A stretch of DNA of 64,000 nucleotides from Hirudinaria manillensis (Eukaryota; Annelida; Clitellata; Hirudinida; Hirudinidae), in contig CM067533.1 of NCBI GenBank assembly GCA_034509925.1, positions 9,923,156-9,987,155 on the forward strand. The letters are read 5' to 3'. The notes under the pieces are model-generated. The model did no database searches and had not been told where the DNA came from. It saw nothing but the letters and a program-made list of their open reading frames with translations. Shown here piece after piece: positions 21,732-64,000 of the stretch. The translations under genes were made by a program, and so were the position numbers. Within the stretch, counting starts at the first letter, position 1; each line of letters opens with the position of its first letter.

Positions 21732-24122
21732 GATGATGATTATGATTATGATCACGAAGGTGTCGTCGTCGATTACATTGGCGATACGTGATGATGTTGA
21801 AGATTTAAACTTTGTCACAGCCATTTCCCATTACGTGTAACGATTTGTTGTTATGTATCTTAGGTACGTAACTTTTCATTTGTCACGTGTTCTATTGATC
21901 ATCGTCACAATCATCATCATCATCATCTGTTGATCACGATGATCGGCGGTCTTCCTCTTATGCAAGGAAGGCACCGACGACGGTTCAATTTCAATCGACA
22001 AAACGAACGTTTCTTCGGCCCGAGTTTCCGAGGAGACCTTCGACCTTTTCCCGGGCGACGAAATCCGAGGGTCTTTCCGTCTTTTTCCACGTCCTCGTCC
22101 GCCTCCCCCTCTTTGCGTTCGAACGATCCGCGTTTCCGGGGCGAAACGCTTCGAACCGCGAAGGTGCCGAGGCGGTCGAGCGACTACGAAGCTCCGATTA
22201 ATTAATGGTAATTATGCATGAATATGATTATAGTAATTATGCACGAACATGCATCACGTGGGTGATATTCTCGACCGTGCAATGGTTCTCGTCGTTGAGA
22301 ATGTTTTTGTTGAAATTCAAAATGCTTTCTGCAAGGAGAAAGGGGACGAGGAAGGGTTAGGGTTAAGTCGACCCTACCGAGGGTTAGGATTGGGTCTACC
22401 CTTCCGATCGACGTTCGTGTGGATTTTTGTCGTTCGTTGCCGAAATGTTTTTGAAATCGTTTCGATTCACTTGATTTATTTTTTAAATGTTATATTTTTG
22501 TGATTTTCTTTTGAATCCATCTGAAATCGTACGCTTTTGGTCTTGCAATCTGTCGGTTCCCGAACATTTTTTGGACGATTTTCATCATGCTTTAGAATCC
22601 AGTTTGGAGTCAGATTTGTTTTAAGAACTTTTGTGAGGTTTATTGAAAGATTTGTTTCAAATTGTTATCCAATGATTGTTGCCAACTTTGTTTTTCTACT
22701 TTATGAACCGAGATGCATTGCTTCACTGCACGTTCATTTCCAAATTCATTTCTTTATTTATTTTTTTTTTGCCTCTCTAAGACGACAGAGGTTGACTATT
22801 TGAAATTCACTGATCAATTTCTTCTGAACTGTTAGAACTTTCTAAGCATGAAACGAACTTCATCCATATTTCATTTTGAATAATTTATTTTATGTTGACT
22901 TTGTACTCTTTCAAAACCATGCGTGCATCACGAATCGTCGTCGTCGTTGTCGTCGGCTTCATTGGTATCCGCTTTAGTGACGTCAAAAGGTTCGAAGGAA
23001 ACGTGGCTCCTCCTACTCCTTTGGCAAGGGAATGTATAGATCGATGTACGTGGCTTAGAAGCGGCTGTTAGTAAGAACTGTTGCTCCACTTTTTGCTTTA
23101 AAGTCAGTTTTTTTTGTTTATCATAGAATTTATTATTATCATATTTATCAATTTGTCGAAAATTAATGCTTTATTTTTTTTTTTGGGAACTTATTTTCTG
23201 TTGCTTTGACCCTCCCCGTCACTTCTCGTGCCGGCGGTCAGTTGTCGGTCGCTTCTTTTCATCTTTGTTAAACTTTCTGCCAAAAGACAGACTCGAGCAG
23301 CCCAAACTGGTACAAAATCTGGCTTCCGACGGGGGAGCTGATGGAGAGCAATCGAACGTCCTTCTTACGATTGTTAGAGTTTCTCGTCCGCTTGATCCCC
23401 TTAGAGGCACCAGTTATTTTCTCAATTAGCTTCCATGCTTTCCAACACCACCGGTACCTGGGGAGTGGTTCGAAAGACCTCGTCGGGAGAGTTTGGTGAA
23501 CGTTTGTGACCGACGCAGTAAGCTAAAGTATTCCCTCCTTTTTCTCGATTTTATAGTTTCGTATCCCGCTTTCTTTCATTTTCACCGTCATCCTTCGTTA
23601 TGTGGCGTGCAAAAATCGAGCACATTTGTCAAGCTACTTAAAAGTCCTCGAGAGAAAAATTATGAAATCTGAGCGCGATTAGCAGTGCAGAGGCCATAAA
23701 AACGCGTGAGTCGTTTTGCTGTAATTTCATCTTTGAATTGTCAATCTGTTGTGTAAACATGGCGTCGACGTCTTCGAACGGAAGTGCGTAAGAATTTCAC
23801 AGATTTTAATTACCGATCCGGCGCTTGGGTGCACACCCGGCAGACTTAATAGACACTTAAATAGATCAATTAAATAATTCTCAGTTTTCTATGTGGAAAA
23901 GACTTTCGTTCAGAAAATATCTAATTTTAATGCGAACGGTATTAGAAACTTTTCACAATGTAACTAAAATTCAATAAAAATTAAGTTAAGATTTAGTAAA
24001 AATTAATTAAATTAAAATTCAATAGAAATTTCTGCTGTAAAGTTCCAGAGCAACTGGCATAATAGCACAGGTACGAGAAGTAAGGACATCCGACTTCTCA
24101 GTGTATATAATATGATTTGTAA
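21732..24122. other. Intergenic region with CpG-rich patches; no supported gene
   Basis: This 2.4 kb gap lies between two convergent genes. It holds a CpG-rich patch at about 21990-22200, a GGGTTAGGGTT island near 22355, and two short plus-strand ATG-donor arrangements (22919-23069 and 23759-23788) discussed as findings. I could not build a full gene. Confidence 0.5.
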
Positions 24123-26183
<2,061 letters not shown>

Positions 26184-27496
26184 TGCTAGGTGAATAATGG
26201 TCGATATTTCAACGGAGAACTCGAAATAAATTACTTTGCTCTGTGTTTTCTTTATATTATAATACATAATTATTTGACCAAGAATAAAAATTTCTACGGA
26301 ATATTAAAAAACGAAAAATGTATTTATTCACGGCTTAAAATTAAATTTTCGCAGCAAAGCCAAACACGAAATCGAGAAGACATGAATCAAAAAGCTAGAT
26401 TCATTAACAGCTACATATTTTGAAAAACTTTCATCGAAAATAACCATTGCAAGTAAAATGACTCAAAACCTAAATCCCCAGCAGCTAAACGTCAGAATTT
26501 CGAAACAAAGCGTTTCCAAGGACGACACTAAAATGTAAAATGGCGTTTCAATTTGCTAATGTTTATGTTGCGCAGTTCTTTTTTTTTTTATCAACGGTTT
26601 GCCTTTTGAAATCGTCGCCATGAGATCCTAAATAAAATATGAAAATGGACAGGGGCTCTCCAAGTATTAGAGTTTCAATAAATACGCCGATGTTTTGAAG
26701 ATGCTGACGAAGCTGCAATTGCTGGGAGCGTGACAAAACGTGACGCTGCGGGTGACAGGTGAGCTCACGGTCGCATCAACTCCATCAACTAATTTCTTCT
26801 TTCGTCGTTAGTTTTGTTTTTCTTTAACTATGCTTTTACTTGAGTAGCAGAATCGCAGAAATGCCAGAAAAGAAGCAGTCAACAACTCACGTTCCTTGTT
26901 AAATAATCGGCAGTTAAGCTTTTATTCCTCTTAGGCAAGGTTCTCAACAACCGTTAAACCTCTATTTATCGTCATCACCACCACCAATCAACCAAGAATG
27001 CCGAAGACAAAACATTGCTACGCAAATTTTTCCGAATTCACGCAGTGTCGTGCTTAGTCACGTGATCGTGGCCGTCGCTTGCGAGCGGGTCGTTGGAGAT
27101 GTTGAGGAGGAGAAAAGGGTGCATGCATACGCCCGTGTACGTTCTCTCGAGCTCCTCAAATGACGAAACGTACGCAAGTCGATTTTGACGCTGTGAGACA
27201 CGACTTGCGATGACATTCGCTGTCGTTTGGACTTATTTGCTCTTGAAATTCATTTTTTTTAAAAGCGAATAAAAAGAGTCAAATTTAACCGTAATCTCTT
27301 TACTACTTAATCGTGGATATAAAATAGGAACAGCTGCTTTCCTGCGATAGAATCGTCATCTGGAATTCGTTCGGGGTTCGGTGTTTTCGGGATAGAAAAT
27401 CGAACAGCTTCTGAAGAATTAGTGAATGGAGTTATTCTGCACTTATAGCCTCGCCAGTTTCACACGAGCAGGTCGTTACTTATTGAAGAAAAATAG
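26184..27496. other. Intergenic region between divergent pseudophosphatase and BK genes
   Basis: 1.3 kb with no supported exon. It must hold both 5' regions. Moderately AT-rich with no clear core element. Confidence 0.5.
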
Positions 27497-39520
<12,024 letters not shown>

Positions 39521-42291
39521 GTATGATTATCACTTTCTTTATCAAGCCACATTTGATGAAATCCTCCTTTGTTATCATCCATCAACTTCCTGTTATGGCA
39601 ATTTTATTGTTTCTGGTTTTTCTTGTCATCTGTTGTTCAATTCAAGTCAAAGTCTTTATTAGCTCTCCTGTTCTTATCTGAACATCAAAAAATCACATTT
39701 TATCGAGAGTCCTGGTTTTAATAGAGCTATTAGCTGTGGGTGCTGATTATGATCCAAGGACTGGTTGCCACTATTAAAATCATTAAGTCAAAGCACTATA
39801 TGCTGATTTCACTTTGGGATTTTGCATTTTGAATCTAAAAAAATATATTTTGTATGTCAATGTTTATGATGTATTTCTGTTTTTAACTGTTAATGAAATA
39901 CAAAATGCTTTTTTGTTCTTTTAGTTTTGAATTTTTTGATTTGATGCGACATTTATTTTCAAAATTTCGTTGAAGACATTTTCAAACTTTGAGGTTCATT
40001 TATGCTCTATTTATGTGCAAAAGAGGTTCTTTTGCGACATTGTAGCAATTATTATTTCATTATAAAAGAATTTCAAGAAAAGAAAAAAAACACAAAATGA
40101 ATATAATGCTTTAATAATTTAAACTCTAAGATGGTTATATTTTTATTATCAATCAAAAATGTCTTCATCTTCACTGCCTTGTCACGACAGATATTCGTGG
40201 TTTAAGATCCGAGATTTTTTACGTTTCAAAGTAATGTAAAATATTATTTTTGTGACGAACGCAATCTCGTCTCACAAGATTATATTATGTTTATATTGTA
40301 TTATAATACGTTAAGAATGTATCTTAGTGGAAACGTTATTCAAGAGTTCTCGCATATATTTTCCTGCTAATATTTTTCTGCATCCTATACAACACTTCAT
40401 GACCTCAAAACCTGCCCTAGGACAACGCTGGATGTTATCAGCGACATTCCTGCTTCAAATGTGATAAGCACTTTTCATTCGTCCTTTCGTGTTTTATCAC
40501 TTTTTGCCCGAAGGACTTCCGGCTGACGATTCGCTTATCCGAAGGTAAACGGCATTTTATATATTTTTCTACTTTCAACTTTCAGTTTTTCATTTGGCAT
40601 TTCTTTAGTTTAAGGATTGTGCAGTGTTTTATGGGACAAGTCTATAAATTCAAAAATATATTTAGAATTCATTAGAATTCGAGAGGTCATTCGATCTTAC
40701 AATACAGATTCCTCGTCGCGTGCCTCCGACGAGGAAAGTCGTTATTGCTAATAACCAGGTATTACTCGTCAGGAACCGACAGAAAGATACGCTACGGTCG
40801 TTCTTGCTTTTATGCTAACCGTACCAAATTAAGGAAGTCATCAAAATCAAAGAAACGTGAGATCTAACTTGAAGTTCAAATCTTTAGCAGACTCAAGGCT
40901 GAGGGATTCCTCATGCACTCTATTGAAACATTTCATGGCCACTCTAAACAGATGTTTTGACTGACCATGCAGAATGCATTAGATTAACAAGATTTAATTA
41001 TAAACACACTAAAAAAATTCAGAATAAAAATCGATCGAACGTTCTTTCGGCACGATTAATAATAACGACCAAAAATATTTTTTAAAAACATCAAAATAGT
41101 AACGGACTCGAATGGCCAAAGAATTGTTGAATGCAAACGAAATAGCGAGGAAAATGATAACAACTTACGACGATCGCACGATTAGAAGGCGATGCTCTCT
41201 TCCCTCGGATCGTCGTCAGGACGACACAAAATAAATCAAAATCGCAAGTTCGCATCTTTCCGGTGTCGAAATTTGAACGTTTCGATGCGCGAGGCCAGTA
41301 GGAAAGACCTTTAATACTATGCAAAAGGTTGAACTATGATACCATTTGAAGTTGAACTATGATACCATTTGAAGTTGAACTATGATACCACCGTGATACC
41401 ATTCAAAGTGTTGAACTACGATACCATCACGATACTATTTGAAGTGTTTAGGTGCAATACCTTGCAAAGAGTCGAATGCTTAGCAAAACTTTCGCCGCAC
41501 ATCCGACCATCGACGAGGTCACCCGTTCGCGAAAGCATAGTCACAGTCGCAATAACAGGGGTTTAGTTCTAAAGCAAATGCAAAGAATAAAAGCATATTT
41601 TACTTAATCAATCAAAAAGATATCAATCATGTTTTTAAACTACATTTGAATAAATAATAAGTTATTAACTAACAACCTATCACAATTCATATCCAGTTGT
41701 AAACGCAATCCTAAATCCCCGCTCGCATTCCAATACAAGGGAAGTACAAAAAATCAATTTAAGTAGCTCTGCACGTACATATTCATCGCATATGTACGTG
41801 TACAAGTCGAGTAAATATACGTCCGTACTGTATGTATATGTGGTCATGAAATGAGATTTTTGGTAACAGCTGAATGGGCTTATAAATGTTTGCCATCCAA
41901 GAACTCCAACGAATAGGATGCAAAAATGGTTCTAAGCATCTTTGGCATTTAAATTATTTAGCAGAATGCAGCAGTAAATATTGAAAGATAATCGTAACAT
42001 ATATGAAAATATGGTGTCGACACCGAAATACAATTAATCGTTTGTGGCACTGCGTGATTTTTCAACCTGAGGTCGGAGATTCCCACTGCCTTCCGGGATT
42101 CGCGATTGAGCAACGGAGGATTAAAATAAATTAAAATACGTTATAAATGTCCTAAGACTCTCTTCAGAAGAGAGTTCCAAAAACATAAACGGTCGTCCGT
42201 CGTTGCATCCCGAAATCCTCGCTCGGATCGACGACGTCGTTCGTCGTCGCATTCGCAAACCCACAAAGAGACGCCTCGGGCACCTCCCGCC
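39521..42291. other. Intergenic gap between convergent BK and TNIK-type genes
   Basis: 2.8 kb, mostly AT-rich, containing the 3' UTRs of both genes. A small tandem repeat lies at about 41329-41455. No further coding exon could be supported. Confidence 0.6.
41329..41455. repeat. 22-30 bp minisatellite, unit GTTGAACTATGATACCATTTGAA
   Basis: Four to six degenerating copies of the core GTTGAACTAYGATACCAY in the gap between the BK and TNIK-type genes. Confidence 0.8.
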
Positions 42292-57704
<15,413 letters not shown>

Positions 57705-58997
57705 TTTTGTTTTTGTCAAGAAATTCAAATACTCATCAAAATGTCCTATCTCCCTGCCTTTTATCAATAGCGTTTATCCATAAAGCTCGAAGAAACCAAT
57801 TTATCGATAATTATGAAATATAAATTAAAGTGCCGAAAACGAGAAAAGTCAGTGGCGAGTAAAGACCGACTTCTGAAATCTTAAAGATGCGCACTTTGTA
57901 ATCCAAAATAAGTTTAAATTTCAACCTATGTGAGAAACCCGAAGCTATACAATGGGCGAAATCAAATGAACCGCATAGCGGGCGCCCCCTTCCAAGCTTT
58001 ATAAAGGTGCATAACAAGAAGAAGCATAACATTAAGAAGGCATTTTATCTAAATTATTGCAGTATTCAACACCGATTTAAATTAAATTATAAAGTTGTTT
58101 AATTATTATATTGGAGATATGATTTTTTTGCCAAATTCACTGAATATTCTATCCCCCAAAAATAAATTTTTATTTAAATTGGAATAATCTAAATCCTCAA
58201 ATTCTGACTCTCCAAGATATTAACACCAACACAAAATTTAAATTCAATCGATATATACATTTCTTTTGAACTATGCGCTCTTTCTGACGCTCAACAAACG
58301 GCTGGAAGAAGTCTCAGAACTCACAGGTATAATTAAATATTCATGAACTTATTTATGTCGAAAGGCGTGTTTTAGATTATAATTTAAGGGATGTGTTAAA
58401 GTTTTTTTTTCATAGTTACTTTAGAAATTATTTCTAAAATAAAATGAAAATGCTTTAGAAAGTTACAAAAAAATTTCTTTCCCAAACCTAAGCCGTACTT
58501 CGAGAAATTAAAACGAAATCCCTTCCAAACCTAACCTAAGGCATTCAGTCTTACTCCGAAGGGACCCTAACTTTCCCACAATTAGAGGGCTACAAGTACG
58601 AAGCAAACAGGCAAATATGAGATTTATAGGTCTTTCGCAACAGGAAGGAGCGCTGACCATCCGATTATCACCTCATTGTGCTAGCCTAGCATCTCAAGAC
58701 AACATACAGGAAGGTGAAAAGCGCGCGAAGATCTAGACCACGCCTTTTGGCCTAAATCATGAATATTTAATTTGACCTGCGAGTTCTGAGGAATCCTTCA
58801 GCCTCAGTACTCACCCCACATAAAAAAATAACGGTTAATAAAACAACATGGTTAATAGTTTCAAGATTAACATCAATGAAGCATTTATTTTAGAAGAAGT
58901 GGGATATACTGCAAAAGTGAGCGTCTTTAACTTATTTAAAATTGTGATTTATACAAAATCTACAAGTTTTAGCTTAAATGGCTTTAATCCTTCCTTC
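57705..58997. other. Intergenic region: TNIK-type promoter side and 3' side of the CCP gene
   Basis: The two minus-strand genes are tandem here. The interval should hold the TNIK-type 5' UTR and promoter. No clear exon or core element seen. Confidence 0.5.
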
Positions 58998-59003
58998 TTT
59001 ATT
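58998..59003 (-). promoter_or_regulatory. Poly(A) signal AATAAA overlapping the CCP-gene stop codon
   Basis: On the minus strand the TGA stop (59005-59003) shares its final A with AATAAA. Use of this signal would give a 3' UTR of about 15-30 nt. Confidence 0.6.
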
Positions 59004-62000
59004 CAATCTTTAGGTTTGATCTTGTTTGACTTTCCAAAATGGACGAATGTTTTAATATTGTTTCTCATCATATGGAAATCCAATAGAATCTTCCTAAGAT
59101 CCACAAACAAGACAATGGCCAACACCACTCCCAAAATGGCACAAGCAACGGTTCCTAGGGAAGCTGCATTGGGACTCTCCCATGACCTGCCCTTGATGTC
59201 AGCATTTATGGCTGTCAGGGCTGTAAGATATTATTTAAAAAGTTGTAATCACTAAATCTGATCTATTTAGATTAACTAAATACATTGATAAAGGAAATGG
59301 TAACCATTCATACAATTTTAAGTTGTGCATGAATAAAGAAAATTGTAAAAAAATTACATAAAATTGAAGGTTTCATAACAGCATTCGTCTTCATAAACAA
59401 TCTTAATGATTCTACATCACGATAAACTTTTGAACTATAATCTATGGATATCGGGAGATTTGTTATATTATGTACTACGATTGGTAATTTCTAACTTACC
59501 ATAGCACGTCTCGATCGGAGGCAACCATTGTCTAGCAGCAATGCACCTGGAGTATAGAATGGTCTTGTTTCCAGGCTCATCTTTATGGCTCTTAAAGGCT
59601 GTTCCTTCCTTGCAGTGATACTCGACATTGGAGTCAAAGTTGTTGTCTGTTGTATTGAAAACCGTGTCAGACCATGAGGGAAGAGGGGGGCAAAAGATCA
59701 CTGTCAAGAGAGTTCAATAACCTATCATTGTATTCATGTTATACTTTATATTGTTAACAGTTAAAATGATGTAATGTTAATAAACATGGATGTTGTGCAT
59801 TCGTGCCATATTCAATCGTTTCGATTTCTTTAGCTCATAAGTTTTGTCGTCGGCATTTTCACGGACCGTCGCAAGGACTGGGAATGTTCGTCCAAGTTTC
59901 ATTTTCAGCACAGATTGCCAACCACACTTTGGAGTGGTCTTGGAATTGAAAGCCAGGGAAGCAGGTGAAGTTAACATTAGCATTGTAATGCGTTTCATTG
60001 CTGCTCTTCGTTGTATTACTCACATTTGGAAGGGTGGGACAATGGATCACTAAAAAATAAGAATTTCTAGATCATAATCTATAATAATATTGCCTTGATA
60101 CCTGATGATAGCAACGATCAATAGATTAACGAATATTTTGAAAAATAATCTGATATAACCTGATCACAACAATTTCATTTCATGTTTAGTTTTGTCATTT
60201 AACCTAAATTTATAATATAAATTGTTATATATGTTACATATATATAGTATATACCATGTATACTACTCACTCGGAACACCACTTACTTTCACACCCAGAA
60301 AAATTTCTTGGAATCCAGAGTGCATCTTCATTGCATCTTCTATATTTGGTGGTAGAATTGTCATCCAAATACTTATGGCCAATGTGGCATTTGTATTGAA
60401 GGGTCGTACCGTAGAAGGTGACCGACGTCGAATTGACATCAGAATTTGGAAAAGTTTCCACTGGAGGGCACGACTTTACTAAAAAATATGGCCAATATTT
60501 TACTAATGACAATGTTTTTATACTTATAGTTTGTCAGAAATTAGGTTAATTAAATATATTAATTATGGATCAAGTAAGGGAAAGCTTCTAATTACCAACT
60601 TCAAAGATGGGCAAATTAAGAAATGATATGAAAGTGAATATTTACATTCTTAAATATTTTAGTTACTTTTGCAGTCTTTCGTGGCATCGTAGGTATCATT
60701 CCATATTCCACCTGCCTCACACTTTATGGCATAGTAAGGGAACCCATCTGTTCTATAGTAACCTTTGTTGCAATGATAAGTAACTGTAACATACCAGCTG
60801 GTGTTGGTCGTATCAGGATAGGAATTTGGCATTTTTATGACGGGCTCGCATCTTTCGGCTGTAGTTTGAAAAAAAAAAGAAAATTGTTTTTTCATTACCT
60901 TTGACCACCCAATCTATCCCTTCAAAAACAATCTTATCGATTCTAATTCTCATCGTAAGGGACGAGCCGGATCCGGTCGAAAACACGACAAGCCGACTGC
61001 TTCTGCCGTTGCAGTAATGCACCTTAGCTAATCTGCATTGAATTAATTTTGCTATTAATAAATTATATTTCACTGTAACATTTGTTCATCTTTTTTGTGT
61101 TTATTAATCAGTCATTTTTCATCTTATTTAAACTACATGTGCCATGAAATCATCTCAAATGCTTTGAGCAAATTAAATTAAGCAAATAAACATTCTTTGA
61201 GAAATTGTAAAGTCTTACATTTACAACTGACATCGGTCTCATTCCAAACTCCTACATCGTTGCAGAAAATGCTCTTAGACTTCTGGCCATCTATGAATTT
61301 TGTGCCTTGGTTGCAAGAGTATGATACCATTTCTGGGTAGAAATGAACTGTTGAAGTCAAAGGAATTCTCATCCCATTTGCTGGTGCAGTTGGGGGATCA
61401 GGGCATTGTATGGCTGTCAAAATGTACAACAACAGCTGGAGACTGCCTAGCATGAAATGAGACAGCTGTAGAACAGATACTAACGTTTACAAGATGGAAT
61501 GTCAGTGTCATTCCATTCTTGAGTATCTTGACACGAGATGGTCATGGTATTGAGAAAAATGCTTTCATCAATGTAGTGGCCCTCGAAACAGGAGAACCTC
61601 ACGACGGTTCCGTAGAGACGACTTTCTGTGTCTCTCGTCAAATTTTTACCATCGATCGAAAATTCCGGGCAAAAGATTGCTGTACGAAAAGGCCCTGCTT
61701 TTGTCAGGCTGTTAACTGGTATTAATGAAACCCTATTGATATAAAATTATGTTAACATCTCACGTTCACAGGCAGTCAGTATTGGGCTCCACCATCCATT
61801 TTCTTGACAAGTCATTATAGCATTTGAAAACTCAGCAATACTTGTCTTGAACTTATGACCTGGAATACAGGTCAATATACTCTTGGTCCAAAAATTTGCA
61901 TCTGTCGTGCTAGGAGTTGCATTAGCCACATAGGGCAGTGGAAAACATCGGTCTTCTGCCAAAATTTAACTTAAAATGTTATTTTGCATTTAAATACAAT

Positions 62001-64000
62001 TATTCGAAAATCCGAATTCAACGCTAGATGGAACGATCGAGCTGTTTCTTGATTTTTAAAAGAACATCGTGAGCATTAAATCAGCAAAAAGGCATCGCAA
62101 GTAATTACATCTTAAATTTTATTTTAGCATGGAAAGAGAAGGTATTGGTCTACTTGTGCAATCGGTTACATCATCACTCCACAAGCCTGCTGCATCACAC
62201 ATAATGACTTTGTACTGAGATCCATCAAGCATCCTGTAACTTGGGTCACAGGTATATGAAGCGTAAGTCAAATAGATAGTGGAACTGGTATTTCGGGACA
62301 TGTGGGGATACAAGGGCTGATCCGGGCATCTCACAGCTGTAGTCGGTAATTGGTAATTTGGCAATTGCAGAATCATGTAAAGAATCATGAATTATAAGTA
62401 ATCATAGCAATGATTCTTTTGATATACCTTAGCAACTTTTCAGATATTGAAAAGATGGTTAAGCTTTTAAAACATATAAAAATTTGATTTAAAAATTTTT
62501 TTTAATTTTAAAAAATTAAAATATTTAAATTGCAATTCTGTGTAAGTGAAATATAGGTAGAGTAGAATAACTTAAATCCTCAGACAATAAATAATAGCGA
62601 TAAGAATTTTTGTCAAATATTATTTTATTATTAATTATTTGTAACATGTAAAATAAATGAATATCGATTAATACCAGCACGGCTGCACCCGTGACTCGAT
62701 TGACTGGAAAAAAAGCATGAAAAACAAGCAAACAAAAACCTATCTAGAAAATTAAATGGCAAATTCTGTCTTCATAATAGTTGTTAACTACAGACTTGAA
62801 CTGGTTGGATTAAACAGACAGTAAACATTGAAACGTACGATCACAGGGGGGAAGGGTTGCAGTCCAATCTCCATTGGCTTTGCATCTCAAAGTTCTGGCT
62901 GTAGTGTTGTCAAAGAACTGGTATCCTATATCACACCAAACCCTTACAGTCGTTCCATAAATCTCTTCCACTTGGTCAAGATGTTGATTTGAATAGATAG
63001 GTAGGGTTGGACATCTTCTTGCTGGCAAAATTCGCATTAAAAGTTAACAAAATTATATATAGTCTTATGTAATATATTACTGTAGAAGCACAAATATACA
63101 TTTATATTTTGTCACGTGAATAATAAATGTATTCACGTGGCATTTGAAAGTAGATGTAATACTCTTAATAAACCTATGTACCGACTATATATCTAAGGAA
63201 TTAAATAATGGTATAAATTGGACTAATCTGATCAGAAAGCCTCGATTGGAAAGCAACAACTCACGCTGGCAAGCTAACAGTGTTGTTGGTGGAGACCAGT
63301 TCATATCCTGGAGACAAGAGAATGTGATTTGGGTGATATTGCCATCAATGGCATGCCCCGTTATGCATTCGAATGTGGTGCTGCTATTAACTCTCGTGGA
63401 AGCGTTGAAGACGGTAGAATTATGCACTATAGGCAAGAATGCACAACTTTCTGAAGGATATTTAATTTAATTTAATGGTGATTCTTTTCTATAACATGCT
63501 TGCAAAGCATGGAAATACTCTAATCATTTTCATTATGAGTTTACAAATTCTCTTAAAAATATTATCATCAATTCTTATAAGTTGGATTTTTTTTTTAAAA
63601 TCTGACTTCCATTATTATTCTGTAAAAAATACCTTCACACCCTTGGATTATAGTACTGTCGTTCCATCGATTGTCCGAGGTGCAAATGACAGTTTTGAAC
63701 GACGTCATGTCAGAAAACTGAAATCCCCCGAAGCATTCGAAGCTGCGGATGTCGCCGTACGACGCTCCGTTTCCGGTCGTTTCGATCTCTCGTGAATTTT
63801 TAACCGACGAAGTCAGATTTGTGCAAACGACCACTTGTAATAACAAATTAAAAATTACTGACCATCATTTGCTATGTTAATCAATGTATTTACAGCCTTA
63901 ACTATTAGAAATTATTAGAACTATTAAGTGGCCCTTTTAATCTAATAATGACTTCATTTAATACCCAACTTTGGAATTTTAAGACAGTTTTGGACTTTTA
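59003..64000 (-). CDS. Multi-sushi (CCP/SCR) type I membrane protein, C-terminal part
   Basis: Eleven exons each encode one CCP module, listed 5' to 3': 63633-63833, 63265-63450, 62839-63021, 62154-62336, 61764-61955, 61485-61679, 61219-61413, 60667-60858, 60287-60478, 59867-60049, 59500-59700. A final exon at 59003-59220 carries the membrane segment. All CCP exons are phase 1-1 and 183-201 nt. Each module has four Cys and a late Trp, typical of CCP folds (for example CPPVETFPN...CHIGHKYLDD...CNEDALWIP...GC). Many N-x-S/T glycosylation sites are present. The last exon gives a transmembrane helix (TVACAILGVVLAIVLFV) and a 30-residue basic tail ending KIKPKD. The signal peptide and any further domains lie beyond the right edge. 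CCP chains bind complement, ligands or adhesion partners; here the partner is unknown. It may be a complement-receptor-like or SVEP/CSMD-like surface protein. Confidence 0.9.

Noticed and set aside
21930-22205. 91 aa Arg-rich frame
   Set aside because: It is a CpG-rich patch with no similarity to a known family, no splice partners and low-complexity Arg/Ser content.
60898-61028. Possible CUB-like exon (LVVFSTGSGSSLTMRIRID) between two CCP exons
   Set aside because: It would need phase 2 in and phase 1 out, while the flanking CCP exons are both phase 1 and join directly; including it breaks the frame.

Overview
The window is a piece of an invertebrate animal nuclear genome. The evidence is intron-rich genes with GT-AG splicing, class-conserved animal proteins (BK potassium channel, misshapen-type kinase, GAK/auxilin, FBXL20), AATAAA poly(A) signals, TTAGGG telomere-type islands, and many AT-rich microsatellites. 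I could not resolve the phylum. Gene density is about one gene per 7 kb, and the intergenic gaps are short.

I rebuilt exon chains by hand from splice sites, reading phase and family similarity. Seven of the nine chains are complete, and each sums to a whole number of codons. Layout: (1) 233-1959 minus, 5' part of a MYCBPAP-like axonemal gene running off the left edge. (2) 2244-10000 plus, cyclin-G-associated kinase (GAK), 23 exons, 1341 aa. (3) 11239-13365 minus, acyl-CoA thioesterase 7 (ACOT7/BACH type) with a likely mitochondrial presequence, 360 aa. (4) 13616-14890 plus, intron-containing NlpC/P60-fold protein, 289 aa. (5) 15606-21727 plus, FBXL20/FBXL2-type F-box LRR protein with a C-terminal CAAX box, 442 aa. 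(6) 24123-26183 minus, an unrecognised 339 aa protein ending in a dual-specificity phosphatase domain whose catalytic Cys is Ser. (7) 27497-39520 plus, Slo1/KCNMA1 BK channel, 25 exons, 1163 aa. (8) 42292-57704 minus, TNIK/MINK1/MAP4K4 (misshapen) kinase with CNH domain, 30 exons, 1207 aa. (9) 59003 to beyond 64000 minus, a type I membrane protein with at least 11 sushi/CCP modules, one per exon.

Genes 1/2 and 3/4 are head-to-head pairs with gaps of 284 and 250 bp, consistent with shared promoters. Genes 2/3, 5/6 and 7/8 converge. The genes do not form one pathway; they cover vesicle uncoating, lipid metabolism, ubiquitination, excitability, JNK-type signalling and surface recognition. At least three genes (3, 5, 9) have a poly(A) signal overlapping or touching the stop codon, so very short 3' UTRs appear to be common in this genome.

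The most unusual items are the pseudophosphatase (gene 6), the eukaryotic NlpC/P60 gene (gene 4), the ACOT7 with a changed first active-site motif, the CCP receptor, and the ultra-short 3' UTRs. I saw no transposon, CRISPR array, rRNA or convincing tRNA.
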